This document shows, piece after piece, positions 7,126 to 15,011 of a stretch of DNA of 37,106 bases (the first letter of the stretch is position 1; each line of letters begins with the position of its first letter). The position numbers were made by a program, and so were the translations under genes. The stretch spans positions 1 through 37,106 of the forward strand of contig CAZMUN010000007.1 of the NCBI GenBank assembly GCA_964569815.1, given 5' to 3'. This stretch comes from CAZMUN01 sp964569815 (GTDB lineage Archaea; Iainarchaeota; Iainarchaeia; Iainarchaeales; GCA-2688035). Under the pieces are notes generated by a model that searched no databases, was not told where the DNA came from, and was given only the letters and a program-made list of their open reading frames with translations.

Positions 7126-8595
7126 TTAACCAAGCATGCTTTTCACAAGCGCAATGTCCTCCTTCCTTATTTCGCCGAGCAGGAAAAGCAAGCCCAAATA
7201 CAGCAGGCCCAGGGCAGCGTACTCTGCCAGCAGTGCAAGGCCGTTCATTGGAAACATCTGCAAGAGAACTGCAACGGGAACGGTTGCCAGACCCGATTTG
7301 GCAATGGCTTTGAACGGAAAAGTCTTGTATTCCAACGAAACTGAAAGTCCTGCCATTAATGCTCCCAGCCCAAAAGCAACCGCTGAAGCCGTTGCTGCGC
7401 CATCCATTCCCATTGAGGGAACGAGCAAAAAATTGAGCAAAACATCCACTGCAAAGGCAATAACGCCTATTGCAAGTGCCTTTTTTGGCTTTCCGCTTGC
7501 GATAATCAGCGTGGTTGAAAGCACGAAGAAAGTGAAGAAAAGGTATGCAATGCTTAGAATTCCCAAAGGCCCTGCGCCCAAAGCATATTTCTTCCCGTAA
7601 AAAAGCGAAATGGCCTGCTCTGCCGTTAAGGAAAGGGCTATTGCGCTTGGAACTGCGAAAATTGCACTATACCTTATTGACTGCGAAACGTAAAAAGCAG
7701 CCTTCTTGAGCCTTTTCTTAAATGCAGCCGCGCTCATGACAGGGAACAAAACCAGTGTAACGGTTGCAATCACTTCATTCGGAAGCCTGCCCAAAGTGGC
7801 AGCAGCAGTGTAATGCCCTGCGAGCTCTGCAGCAGGAAGCAGGGCCTTTACAAAAAACAGGTCAACCTGCATCAAAAAGCTTTGCACAAAAGAAAACCCT
7901 ATGACCGGCACCGCAAAAAAGGCTAATGCCTTGCTTGGAAAGTCCTGGCCCGCCAAATTTTTTGGAATTCCTGTAAAGGCTATTGCAACAAGAAGCGATA
8001 CCGCCATGCCGACAGCCAAACCAATGAAAGCGCCAAGCAGTGAAAATCCAAGCAGGACAAAGGCCACCGGCATCACAAGCCTCATAATTCTGGAAAAGGA
8101 CGCCAGGCTCGTTTCAAGCTTGAAGCGCCTTAGGCCGTTTAGATAGCCCCTTACCACGCTGAATGCAGGGTGCAAAAGAATGCTCACAGCCGAAACCTGT
8201 ATGAACAAAACCATTCCAGGGTCGTTGAAGGCAATGGCAAGAAAAGGTGCGGCAAAAAAATATGCCAAAAAAATCAGGGTAGAAAAAGCCAGCTGCAGCT
8301 TAAGGGCCTTGTATTCGATTGTTTCAGCCAAATCGTTTCTCGCAGAAACAAACCTGCTTACAGCCCTGACAATGCCGTGGATCAAAACCACGTCCGTCAA
8401 TCCAATAAGGCCAAGAATAACCCCAAAGGCACCGAATTGCTCTGGCGTTAAAAGAAACCTGCCGAGAATAAAATAAAGCAGGTATCCTGTCACAAAAAAA
8501 ATAACCCGCGCCAGAAAAAAGTAAAGGCTTCCCTTTTCGGCGCTGTCAGGCTTGAAATCCCGGTTTGCAACAGCTTTGGCCACAAAAACCACCAA
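7126..8595 (-). CDS. polysaccharide/lipid-linked glycan flippase (MATE/Wzx-like)
   Basis: This 489-residue, strongly hydrophobic protein has about 12-14 membrane segments. Its start (SLYFFLARVIFFVTGYLLYF, then GRFLLTPEQFGAFGVILGLI) is typical of the Wzx/polysaccharide_synt family, whose members move lipid-linked saccharides across the cytoplasmic membrane. It begins with TTG 8595 (GTG 8592 is also possible), four bases after the upstream GT2 stop, so the two are probably one operon. It is a second flippase in the window and is only distantly similar to the one at 9694-11274. Substrate identity cannot be read from the sequence. Confidence 0.87.
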   Translation of the reverse strand: MVVFVAKAVANRDFKPDSAEKGSLYFFLARVIFFVTGYLLYFILGRFLLTPEQFGAFGVILGLIGLTDVVLIHGIVRAVSRFVSARNDLAETIEYKALKLQLAFSTLIFLAYFFAAPFLAIAFNDPGMVLFIQVSAVSILLHPAFSVVRGYLNGLRRFKLETSLASFSRIMRLVMPVAFVLLGFSLLGAFIGLAVGMAVSLLVAIAFTGIPKNLAGQDFPSKALAFFAVPVIGFSFVQSFLMQVDLFFVKALLPAAELAGHYTAAATLGRLPNEVIATVTLVLFPVMSAAAFKKRLKKAAFYVSQSIRYSAIFAVPSAIALSLTAEQAISLFYGKKYALGAGPLGILSIAYLFFTFFVLSTTLIIASGKPKKALAIGVIAFAVDVLLNFLLVPSMGMDGAATASAVAFGLGALMAGLSVSLEYKTFPFKAIAKSGLATVPVAVLLQMFPMNGLALLAEYAALGLLYLGLLFLLGEIRKEDIALVKSMLG

Positions 8596-8599
8596 ACGC

Positions 8600-9559
8600 T
8601 TAAGAAATCTCCTTCTTCTTCAGCTTGTAGAGAATTTCTTCCTGCAAGCGGCGCTGCCTGTCAAGCATGTCTGCAACCAAAGCCAGCACAACCAAAAGAA
8701 GTCCTGCCAGAATCAAAAGGATTGCAAGAATAACCTGCCATACAGGAACGTTGGCCACTGTCTGGCTTGCAGAAATCCACCACAACACAAGGCCGTAAAG
8801 AACTCCAAGGCCGCCAGTGACAAGCCCTGCGCTGCCAAAAAACTGCAACGGCTTATAGTCACGCAAAGTCCTGACAACTATAACCAACGCCTTTATGCCA
8901 TAAGCCCACCAGTGCTTTACCACTCGGCTCTGGCCTTTTCTCTCCCCCTGAACCTTGCAAGCCACTTCCCCAATTCGGAGGCCTTTTGCAAGCAAATCAA
9001 TCAAGACCTCCTGCGTGTAAGTAAACTTTGCAAACAGGTTTAAGCGCAAAGCTGCCTCCTTGCTGTAGGCGCGGAAACCGCACTGCGTGTCAGTAAAACT
9101 GCTTCTAGTAAAAAAATTTATGACACGGGTGAAAGCCCTGTTGCCCAAATACTTTATCAAAGGCATTTTCGGGCGCAGAGAATGGTCCTTAAAGCGAGAG
9201 CATGTAACCACATCTGCCTTGCCAAGCAAAATAGGCTTGATGAGCTTCTCGATGTCCTTTGGGTTGAATTGGCCGTCTGCATCAATGTTCACAATCAGGC
9301 TGGCACCCATTTCAAGGGCTGCATCCATCCCTGACTGGAAAGCACGGCCAAGGCCCCTGTTTACGGGATGTGAAACAATTTTATCAGCAGCTGCCTTTCT
9401 CGCCCTTTCAACTGTCCTATCCAGGCTTCCATCGTTGACAACCAAGACCTTAACAGGGCCAATGCCCTTAATGCGCCTTGGAATGGCCTTTATTACAGCA
9501 GCAATCGTTTTTTCTTCATTGAATGCCGGAATCAATACAACTAGCTTTTTTTTAGGCAT
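8600..9559 (-). CDS. GT2 glycosyltransferase, dolichyl-phosphate-sugar synthase-like, with C-terminal membrane helices
   Basis: The 319 residues start with a GT-A fold GT2 domain: VVLIPAFNEEKTI, VVNDGSLDRT, NIDADGQF (D93, D95 binding metal and nucleotide) and DTQCGFRAYSK. Two C-terminal membrane helices follow (about 240-262 and 271-297), then a basic tail. This arrangement is that of polyprenyl-phosphate mannose/glucose synthases, which transfer a sugar from NDP-sugar or GDP-mannose to dolichyl phosphate on the cytoplasmic face. The gene precedes the flippase by four bases. A TATA box near 9590-9600 gives it a short leader and makes it the first gene of a minus-strand operon divergent from the second flippase. 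Confidence 0.87.
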   Translation of the reverse strand: MPKKKLVVLIPAFNEEKTIAAVIKAIPRRIKGIGPVKVLVVNDGSLDRTVERARKAAADKIVSHPVNRGLGRAFQSGMDAALEMGASLIVNIDADGQFNPKDIEKLIKPILLGKADVVTCSRFKDHSLRPKMPLIKYLGNRAFTRVINFFTRSSFTDTQCGFRAYSKEAALRLNLFAKFTYTQEVLIDLLAKGLRIGEVACKVQGERKGQSRVVKHWWAYGIKALVIVVRTLRDYKPLQFFGSAGLVTGGLGVLYGLVLWWISASQTVANVPVWQVILAILLILAGLLLVVLALVADMLDRQRRLQEEILYKLKKKEIS

Positions 9560-9589
9560 CTTAAACCATTAACAGAATTCAACGGATTT

Positions 9590-9600
9590 CTTATTTAAAA
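9590..9600 (-). promoter_or_regulatory. TATA box for the GT2/flippase operon
   Basis: TTTTAAATAAG on the minus strand is centred about 36 bases before ATG 9559. It forms one half of a 134-base divergent promoter region with the box at 9641-9650. Confidence 0.5.
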
Positions 9601-9640
9601 CCCTTATTTTTTGAGCTTTGCACCATGGATTTTGGCGCGG

Positions 9641-9650
9641 CTTTAAATAC
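9641..9650 (+). promoter_or_regulatory. TATA box for the flippase at 9694
   Basis: CTTTAAATAC on the plus strand places the transcript start near 9671, giving a leader of about 20 bases before GTG 9694. Confidence 0.5.
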
Positions 9651-9693
9651 CTTTTTTGCTTTAACTCTTTTCTGGAAAAAAGGGCATTAAGGC

Positions 9694-11274
9694 GTGTTTT
9701 TTTTGGGCAAAGACCTTTCAACAATAGCAAAAGGAGCTGGCTTCTACCTCTTTGGCTTCATAGTAAGCAAGGCACTGGCATACCTCTACCGTGCACTCAT
9801 AGCTCGCGGCTTAGGGCCTGAACCCTACGGGATTTTTTCAATCGGCGTGGCCTTAAACGGCCTTGCAATGGTTTTTGCTGGCCTGGGCCTGTACCAGGGG
9901 ATAATGCACTATGTTTCAATCTACGACAGCCAGGGCAAGCCGGAAAAGGCCCGCGGTTCCATAGTCTTTTCAATAAAAGCCCAGCTGCTTGCCTCAGCGG
10001 TCGTTGCCATAACGCTTTTCTTGCTTTCAGACTTCATTGCAATCAATTTCTTTAATGAGCCAGGCCTTGCAACCGTTCTAAAAATTCTGGCAGCAGCAGC
10101 ACCCTTTGCAGTCTTGACCTCAAACTTTATGATGGTCTCGGTTGCCTTCAAAAAAATCGAATACAAAATATATGTGCGAAACATAATTGAAAACATTTCA
10201 AAAATCGCTTTAACAGCAGCCCTGCTTTTCTTTGGCTTAAAGCTTTTTGGGGCAAGCGTTGCGCTTGCAGCAAGCTATGGAATAGCCTGCCTTGTCTCAT
10301 TCTACTTAATCCAAAAAAAGGTTTTTCCCTTGTTTGGAAAAGGCCTGAAGTCCAAAGAAAACGGCCGCGAACTGTTCAGCTACAGCTGGCCCCTGCTTGC
10401 AGTAGGCTTCTTTGAAATCCTTATGAGCTCAATCGACACCCTGATGCTCGGCTCGCTGTCAAAAGCGTACGACGCAGGAATCTACAACGTGGCATACCCG
10501 ACAGCACACCTCTTAATCCTTGCCCCGACAGCATTTGGAACACTGTTCCTGCCTGTGGTGACAAGACTCTATGCGCAAAACAAATTCGAAGAAATGAGCC
10601 AAACCTACAAAACGGTTACCAGATGGACTTTTTCAGCCATTTTCCCAATGCTTTTGTTCACAATCCTTTTCTCAAAAGAAATCCTCTGGGTGATGTTTGG
10701 CGAAACCTACGCCCAGGGTTCCGGCGCCCTGGTAATCCTTTCAATTGCAACCTTTGTCATAGCATTTGTCGGCGGGGTAAGGCCAATGCTTCAAAGCATT
10801 AAGAAAACCAAGCACATTTTTGCCAACTCAGCCATTTCAGCAACAGCAAACGTTTTCCTAAACCTTTGGCTCATTCCATTGTTTGCGCTTCAGGGCGCAG
10901 CAATCATCGGAGCAGCGCTGGCAACACTTTTGACATACGTAATCTGGAACGCCCTCGCGCTTTTTGAAGTGCACTCTTTTACAAAAATACACCCCTACGA
11001 AAAAGCATACCTGCAGCCGACAGCAGCAGCTTTGGTTGCAATAGCCGGCTTCTTTTTCCTAAAGCAGGCTATTCCAGAAATAGGCCCAATTCCCTTTCCA
11101 CTGGACTTCATAACACTTTCAGTCCTAGGGCTTTCATTCCTTGCATTCTACGGCCTGTTGTTCCTTGCCTTCAAGGGCCTGCAGAAAGAAGACCTCCTTG
11201 TCCTGAAAGCCTTTGAGGCAAAATCCGGCCTTGAACTTGAAAAAGCAAAAGCATTCATAAAGCGGTTCATTTAA
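9694..11274 (+). CDS. polysaccharide/lipid-linked glycan flippase (Wzx-like)
   Basis: This 526-residue polytopic membrane protein belongs to the Wzx/polysaccharide_synt group. Features include the N-terminal GFYLFGFIVSKALAYLYRAL, then GPEPYGIFSIG, YSWPLLAVGFFEILMSSIDT and about 14 hydrophobic segments. The start codon is GTG 9694, with TTG 9703 as the in-frame alternative. It is transcribed alone from a TATA box at 9641-9650 and converges on the GT2 gene at 11311. It is expected to carry polyprenyl-linked oligosaccharide to the outer face of the membrane. With the flippase at 7126-8595, the locus would serve two glycan products or two stages of one. Confidence 0.87.
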   Translation: MFFLGKDLSTIAKGAGFYLFGFIVSKALAYLYRALIARGLGPEPYGIFSIGVALNGLAMVFAGLGLYQGIMHYVSIYDSQGKPEKARGSIVFSIKAQLLASAVVAITLFLLSDFIAINFFNEPGLATVLKILAAAAPFAVLTSNFMMVSVAFKKIEYKIYVRNIIENISKIALTAALLFFGLKLFGASVALAASYGIACLVSFYLIQKKVFPLFGKGLKSKENGRELFSYSWPLLAVGFFEILMSSIDTLMLGSLSKAYDAGIYNVAYPTAHLLILAPTAFGTLFLPVVTRLYAQNKFEEMSQTYKTVTRWTFSAIFPMLLFTILFSKEILWVMFGETYAQGSGALVILSIATFVIAFVGGVRPMLQSIKKTKHIFANSAISATANVFLNLWLIPLFALQGAAIIGAALATLLTYVIWNALALFEVHSFTKIHPYEKAYLQPTAAALVAIAGFFFLKQAIPEIGPIPFPLDFITLSVLGLSFLAFYGLLFLAFKGLQKEDLLVLKAFEAKSGLELEKAKAFIKRFI

Positions 11275-11283
11275 GGCAAGCCC

Positions 11284-11291
11284 AAAAAAAA
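11284..11291 (-). terminator. oligo-T terminator after the GT2 gene
   Basis: Eight T residues on the minus strand follow the stop codon at 11311 within about 20 bases. Archaeal transcription commonly ends at such T-runs without a hairpin. The convergent flippase ends at 11274. Confidence 0.4.
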
Positions 11292-11310
11292 CCCTTTCGT
11301 TCTGAAAGCA

Positions 11311-12213
11311 TCAGGCGCGGAAATCGCTTCTCGCATACCTGTTTCTTCTCTCCCTGATTTCGGGAACGCTTTTCAAGGTAACCCAGTAAGCTGAAAGCAG
11401 CCAGTGCGGCTTCAGGTAAAGAAAGCTTCTCAGAAACCGGCCCAGCTCCCAAAACATTGCTTTCAGGATTCCAAGCCTTGAAAAATGCAGCAAAGTGTAA
11501 CGCAGCCTGTTCTTGTTGATTGTAACAAAGGTTCGCTTGCTTGGGGCCTTTTTCATGGCCTTGCCCTCAAAATGCACTATGATGCTTTCAGGCAAATACA
11601 CTATCTTAAAGCCGGCCTTCCTCGCCCTGCAGCAGAAATCCATCTCCTCAAAGTAAATAGGGTTAAAGCCTTCCTCCAGGCCGCCGATTGTGTCATAAAC
11701 GCTTCTCCTGAAAAGCAATGCAGCGCCGCCCACTGCCTCAACCTCGGCCCTGCTCTTATGGATTAAGGGCCTTGCCGCTCCAGTATCGTCAATAGCTCCG
11801 CCGCCGTCAGCTTCTTCACTGCCTGAACCAGGAACAATCATCCTTGGCCCAATGATTCCAACACCTGAATGGCTTTTCAAGTCTTCAACCATTGCCTTAA
11901 GCCAGCCTTTCTTGACCTCGACATCGTTGTTCAAAAGAAGCAAAAACTCGCCTGCAGCTGCCTTCATTCCCTGGTTGTTTCCCCCGGAAAAACCGCGGTT
12001 CTGGTCATTCAAAATAAGGTGCTGAATCTTTCCAGCCTTGAAAAGCCTCTTCAATTCCCCTCTTTCCCGGGCACTGCTTCCGTTGTCAACAACAATGACC
12101 TCAAAAGGCCTGTAAACAGTTTCCTTTTCCAAAGAATTCAAGCAGGCTTCAGTAAAATCAAGCCCGTTCCAGTTCAAAATAATGATGGAAACAAGGCCCT
12201 TCTCAACACGCAT
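11311..12213 (-). CDS. GT2 glycosyltransferase (rhamnosyltransferase-like)
   Basis: From ATG 12213 the protein has 300 residues. The GT2 motifs are VSIIILNWNG, VIVVDNGS, LNDQNRGFSGGNNQG, LLNNDVEV (the DxD-like site), GGAALLFRR, and FNPIYFEEMDFCCRARKAG with the acceptor-side ED-like acids, followed by a basic C-terminal region. This arrangement is typical of rhamnosyltransferase-like GT2 enzymes in surface-glycan clusters. The frame extends to 12252, but a TATA box (TTTTTTAAAGAC near 12235-12244) sits about 27 bases before 12213. This supports a leaderless start at the internal ATG. Donor and acceptor sugars are unknown; dTDP-rhamnose is not assured, because no rmlC or rmlD is present. Confidence 0.86.
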   Translation of the reverse strand: MRVEKGLVSIIILNWNGLDFTEACLNSLEKETVYRPFEVIVVDNGSSARERGELKRLFKAGKIQHLILNDQNRGFSGGNNQGMKAAAGEFLLLLNNDVEVKKGWLKAMVEDLKSHSGVGIIGPRMIVPGSGSEEADGGGAIDDTGAARPLIHKSRAEVEAVGGAALLFRRSVYDTIGGLEEGFNPIYFEEMDFCCRARKAGFKIVYLPESIIVHFEGKAMKKAPSKRTFVTINKNRLRYTLLHFSRLGILKAMFWELGRFLRSFLYLKPHWLLSAYWVTLKSVPEIRERRNRYARSDFRA

Positions 12214-12234
12214 AACCAAATCACAGTTAAAGTC

Positions 12235-12244
12235 TTTAAAAAAC
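12235..12244 (-). promoter_or_regulatory. TATA box for the GT2 at 12213
   Basis: TTTTTTAAAG on the minus strand is centred about 26 bases before ATG 12213, consistent with a leaderless transcript. Confidence 0.5.
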
Positions 12245-12313
12245 CAAACCATTCCAACAATGCACTACTCCAAAAAGGCCGCATTTTGCCAAGTTAGACA
12301 AAAACAAATGCCG

Positions 12314-12520
12314 TCATTTCCTGCTAAGCCAGGGCATGGACTTGCCGGATTTTTCATTAAACCAGGTCTTGCACTCAAGGCAAAAAAAGCGCGCAATCCC
12401 GTTTCTTTCATAGCCCCTTCGAATGATATTGAAGCTGCCTTTGATCCTTTCACGCCTTGCACCGCATTTTGGACAAAAGCAGTACACCATTTCCTCGGGG
12501 TTTTTGGCCTTTCTGCCCAT
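12314..12520 (-). CDS. small zinc-ribbon protein
   Basis: The 68 residues carry two Cys pairs, CPKCG and CLECKTWF, separated by about 29 residues, in a basic protein starting MGRKAKNPEEMVY. The pair spacing and the FFCLECKTWF motif resemble zinc ribbons in transposase N-termini (IS1 InsA-like) and stand-alone archaeal zinc ribbons, but no transposase follows. A TATA box (TTTTTATACT near 12545-12555) lies about 27 bases before the ATG, so it has its own leaderless transcript. It is divergent from the dehydrogenase operon with 135 bases between the starts and could regulate that operon. This is inference only. Confidence 0.65.
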   Translation of the reverse strand: MGRKAKNPEEMVYCFCPKCGARRERIKGSFNIIRRGYERNGIARFFCLECKTWFNEKSGKSMPWLSRK

Positions 12521-12544
12521 ATTCTATAAAATGCTCCAAAATAG

Positions 12545-12555
12545 TATAAAAAACC
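12545..12555 (-). promoter_or_regulatory. TATA box for the zinc-ribbon gene
   Basis: TTTTTTATACT on the minus strand is centred about 28 bases before ATG 12520. Confidence 0.45.
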
Positions 12556-12583
12556 CCTGGTTTGGAAGCATTGAACCAAAACC

Positions 12584-12593
12584 CTTATAAAAA
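12584..12593 (+). promoter_or_regulatory. TATA box for the dehydrogenase-to-fusion operon
   Basis: CTTATAAAAA on the plus strand predicts a transcript start near 12615 and a leader of about 40 bases. The leader contains AAGGAGGG at 12637-12644, before ATG 12656. This is one of the few clear leadered, Shine-Dalgarno-type starts in the window. Confidence 0.6.
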
Positions 12594-12655
12594 AGCGCGC
12601 ATCTAGGTCTATTATGGCTGCTTTTTACAAAAAATAAAGGAGGGCTTTTTGAGAA

Positions 12656-14986
12656 ATGGGTCTAAAGGAACAGTTGAGGAAAGGGGAAAAAAGAATCGGG
12701 ATATGGGGCCTTGGATACATTGGCTTCAGCAGCATGGCCTACTTTGCCCGCGCAGGAGTTTCATGCATTGGCACAGACAAGTCAAAGCACCGTCTGGATG
12801 ACGTGAACACCGGCCAGGCAACAATACCCAACCTTGACACCTGGATTGGCTTCAAAACAGTTCCACTGGCAAAAGCCGGCCTTATGAAGGCAACCCCTGA
12901 CTGGAAAGAGCTCATAAAAGACGACATCGCAGTCCACTTGATTGCGATTCCCACCGAAAAAGACGGAAAGCCCTACCACGAAATACTGAAAGACGTAATC
13001 CAAAAAATCTGTGAAATAAAAAGCCTTAAAATGGCTGAACCGCCGTTGGTTGTGGTTGAAAGCACTCTTACGCCTGACGCAATAGACAAAATTGTAATGC
13101 CCCTAATCGAAAAACAGGGCCTTAAGGCTGGAAAGGAAATTCTGCTTGGAGTGGCCCCAAGAAGAGACTGGTTCACCTCATCAGACAAATCCCTTAAAAC
13201 GCTGCCACGTGTTGTAGGCGGCACAACACCTGAAACCACCAACCTGATGCAAAGCGTTTTCAGCCTGATATGCGACACAGTCCTAAAGGCAAAAGACCAC
13301 AAGCACGCTGCAATCGTAAAAAGCATTGAAAACGCTTACAGGCAGCTTGACATAACCTTTGCAAACCAGTTAAGCCAAGCCTACCCAGACCTTGACATGA
13401 CCTCAATCCTAAAGCTTGTGGGAACCAAATGGAATATCGGCTGCTATTCGCCGGATACCTCAATACTTACAAATGAAGGCTTTGTTAAGGTTGATGAAAT
13501 CAGGGAAGGAGACAGGATCTGGTCTGTTAACCCCAAAACCAAAAACCTGGAGCTTGCTACAGCTGAAAAGATTTATTGCGGCGCCTTTGACGGCAAAATG
13601 GTTAGAGGCTGCAAAAAGCGTTACGGTGTTGATTTCTTGATAACCCCAAACCACAATCTCCCCCTACAAGTATACAACAGTCCTGGCAAGGTCAAATTCA
13701 TCAAGGCAGAAGAAGCGCTCTCATACAGAAAGGTCAGGCTGATAAGCAAAGTGAACTGGAAAGGCACAGGCAATTTTGAGGCCCCAAACTTTCTTAAAAA
13801 CAAGAATGCCGAAAAATGGCTCTCGCTTTTGGGCTGGTTTACCGCAGAGGGCTCTCTTTACCACAAAAAAGGCACAGGAAATTATGAGGTCGCAATCTAC
13901 CAAGAGAAAGGAAAGTACCACGATGAAATTTTTGAGCTATTTGAGGACTTAGGTTTCAACCCTAATCACAGAGTCGAACAAAGAAAAGGCAGGATAAGGG
14001 TTTCGAATAAAGCCCTATTTGATTATTTGGAAAAAAACATAGGCCGAAACTCCCATACAAAAAGAATTCCAAAAGAAGTTCTAAAACTTTCCACAAAATA
14101 CCTGAACCACCTTTTTGATTCCCTAATGAAAGGCGATGGTTCGCGGCAAGGCAAGCAGTACAAGTACACGACCGCTTCAAAACAGCTGAAAGACGATTTA
14201 ACAGAAATTGCCTTAAAATTAGGATACCACGTAAAAATAGGAAAACAAAAAAGCCTTTTCAAAATTACTCTGGCTCCCTTAGAGAACCACGAGTTATCCC
14301 CCCTTAGAAGGGCTTTCAAAGGCCATACATTTGGGCCACAATTATACAAGCAGCGATTTACAGGCTTTGTATACTGCCCGGCCCTTGACAAAAACCACAC
14401 TTTGATAATAGAACGAAACGGTTGCGTTTCCATAAATGGAAACACATACCATCCAAGCTTTGGAACAGGAGGCTACTGCATTCCGCTCGCACCCCAATAT
14501 GTTTTGGAGGGCGCGGAAAACCCACAGGCATTAAGCCTTTTGGAAGAATCCCTCAAAACCGATTTCTCGCAGCCTGAAAAAGTTGTTGAAAGCCTTGCAA
14601 AAAGAGGCAGCAAAAAAGTCGGCATACTTGGAATAGCATACATGGGCGACCTAAAAGTCCATGTGCTAAGCCCGGCAATCGCAATCGCAAAAAAGCTCAA
14701 GGAAAAAGGCATTGAAGCAAAAATACAGGACCCCTATTACAGCGAAAAGGAACTCAAGGAAATAACAGGCCTAGGCTCCTTCAAGTTTCCCTCTGGGCTA
14801 AAAGAATTTGACACAATTCTCATTGTAGCAAACCACATGCAGTACAGGTACACAAACGAAAGCAAGGTTTTGGAAAATTTGGAAAACTGCCGCCTCATTT
14901 TAGACAATATGGGCGCATGGCGCGACCTCAAGTTTCCAAGCGCAATCGAATACCATGAGGCAGGCGACGCAGGATGGATGGAATGA
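12656..14986 (+). CDS. nucleotide-sugar dehydrogenase (UDP-ManNAc/UDP-glucose dehydrogenase family) interrupted by an intein
   Basis: The 776-residue precursor contains 442 residues of host enzyme. The Rossmann domain carries GIWGLGYIG (G18, G20, G23); VVVESTLTP and GVAPRRDW follow. The central helix KSIENAYRQLDITFANQ carries the family Lys and Asn. The catalytic cysteine C608 lies in GTGGYCIPLAP. The family oxidises C6 of an NDP-sugar to the uronic acid with two NAD+. The HPSFGTGGYCIP form is closer to WecC (UDP-ManNAc dehydrogenase) than to UDP-glucose dehydrogenase, which fits the wecB gene at 23592. The Asp usual two residues after CxP is Ala here (CIPLAP). A 334-residue intein (263-596) must be spliced out first. 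The gene heads a six-gene operon. Confidence 0.88.
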   Translation: MGLKEQLRKGEKRIGIWGLGYIGFSSMAYFARAGVSCIGTDKSKHRLDDVNTGQATIPNLDTWIGFKTVPLAKAGLMKATPDWKELIKDDIAVHLIAIPTEKDGKPYHEILKDVIQKICEIKSLKMAEPPLVVVESTLTPDAIDKIVMPLIEKQGLKAGKEILLGVAPRRDWFTSSDKSLKTLPRVVGGTTPETTNLMQSVFSLICDTVLKAKDHKHAAIVKSIENAYRQLDITFANQLSQAYPDLDMTSILKLVGTKWNIGCYSPDTSILTNEGFVKVDEIREGDRIWSVNPKTKNLELATAEKIYCGAFDGKMVRGCKKRYGVDFLITPNHNLPLQVYNSPGKVKFIKAEEALSYRKVRLISKVNWKGTGNFEAPNFLKNKNAEKWLSLLGWFTAEGSLYHKKGTGNYEVAIYQEKGKYHDEIFELFEDLGFNPNHRVEQRKGRIRVSNKALFDYLEKNIGRNSHTKRIPKEVLKLSTKYLNHLFDSLMKGDGSRQGKQYKYTTASKQLKDDLTEIALKLGYHVKIGKQKSLFKITLAPLENHELSPLRRAFKGHTFGPQLYKQRFTGFVYCPALDKNHTLIIERNGCVSINGNTYHPSFGTGGYCIPLAPQYVLEGAENPQALSLLEESLKTDFSQPEKVVESLAKRGSKKVGILGIAYMGDLKVHVLSPAIAIAKKLKEKGIEAKIQDPYYSEKELKEITGLGSFKFPSGLKEFDTILIVANHMQYRYTNESKVLENLENCRLILDNMGAWRDLKFPSAIEYHEAGDAGWME
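13442..14443 (+). mobile_element. intein with LAGLIDADG homing endonuclease
   Basis: The insertion is 334 residues, precursor positions 263-596. It begins with C263 in CYSPDTSILTNEGFVKV (splicing block A). Block B is TPNH at 330-333. The two LAGLIDADG-like helices are LSLLGWFTAEGS (389-400, acid E398) and LFDSLMKGDGS (486-496, acid D494). The C-terminal blocks are GFVYCPALDKNHTL and GCVSINGN, ending in N596 with T597 as the +1 extein residue. The usual penultimate His is Gly (G595). Both DNA-cutting acids look intact, so the element may still home. Removing it restores a continuous WNIG-TYHPSFGTGGYC, 11 residues before the catalytic cysteine. By eye the segment uses more A/T-rich codons than its host. 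Confidence 0.92.
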
Positions 14987-15011
14987 AATTGCAGCAAGTT
15001 GAAAGGAGGCA

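Noticed and set aside
12314..12520. Remnant of an insertion sequence
   Set aside because: No transposase catalytic domain, terminal repeats or target duplication seen next to it.
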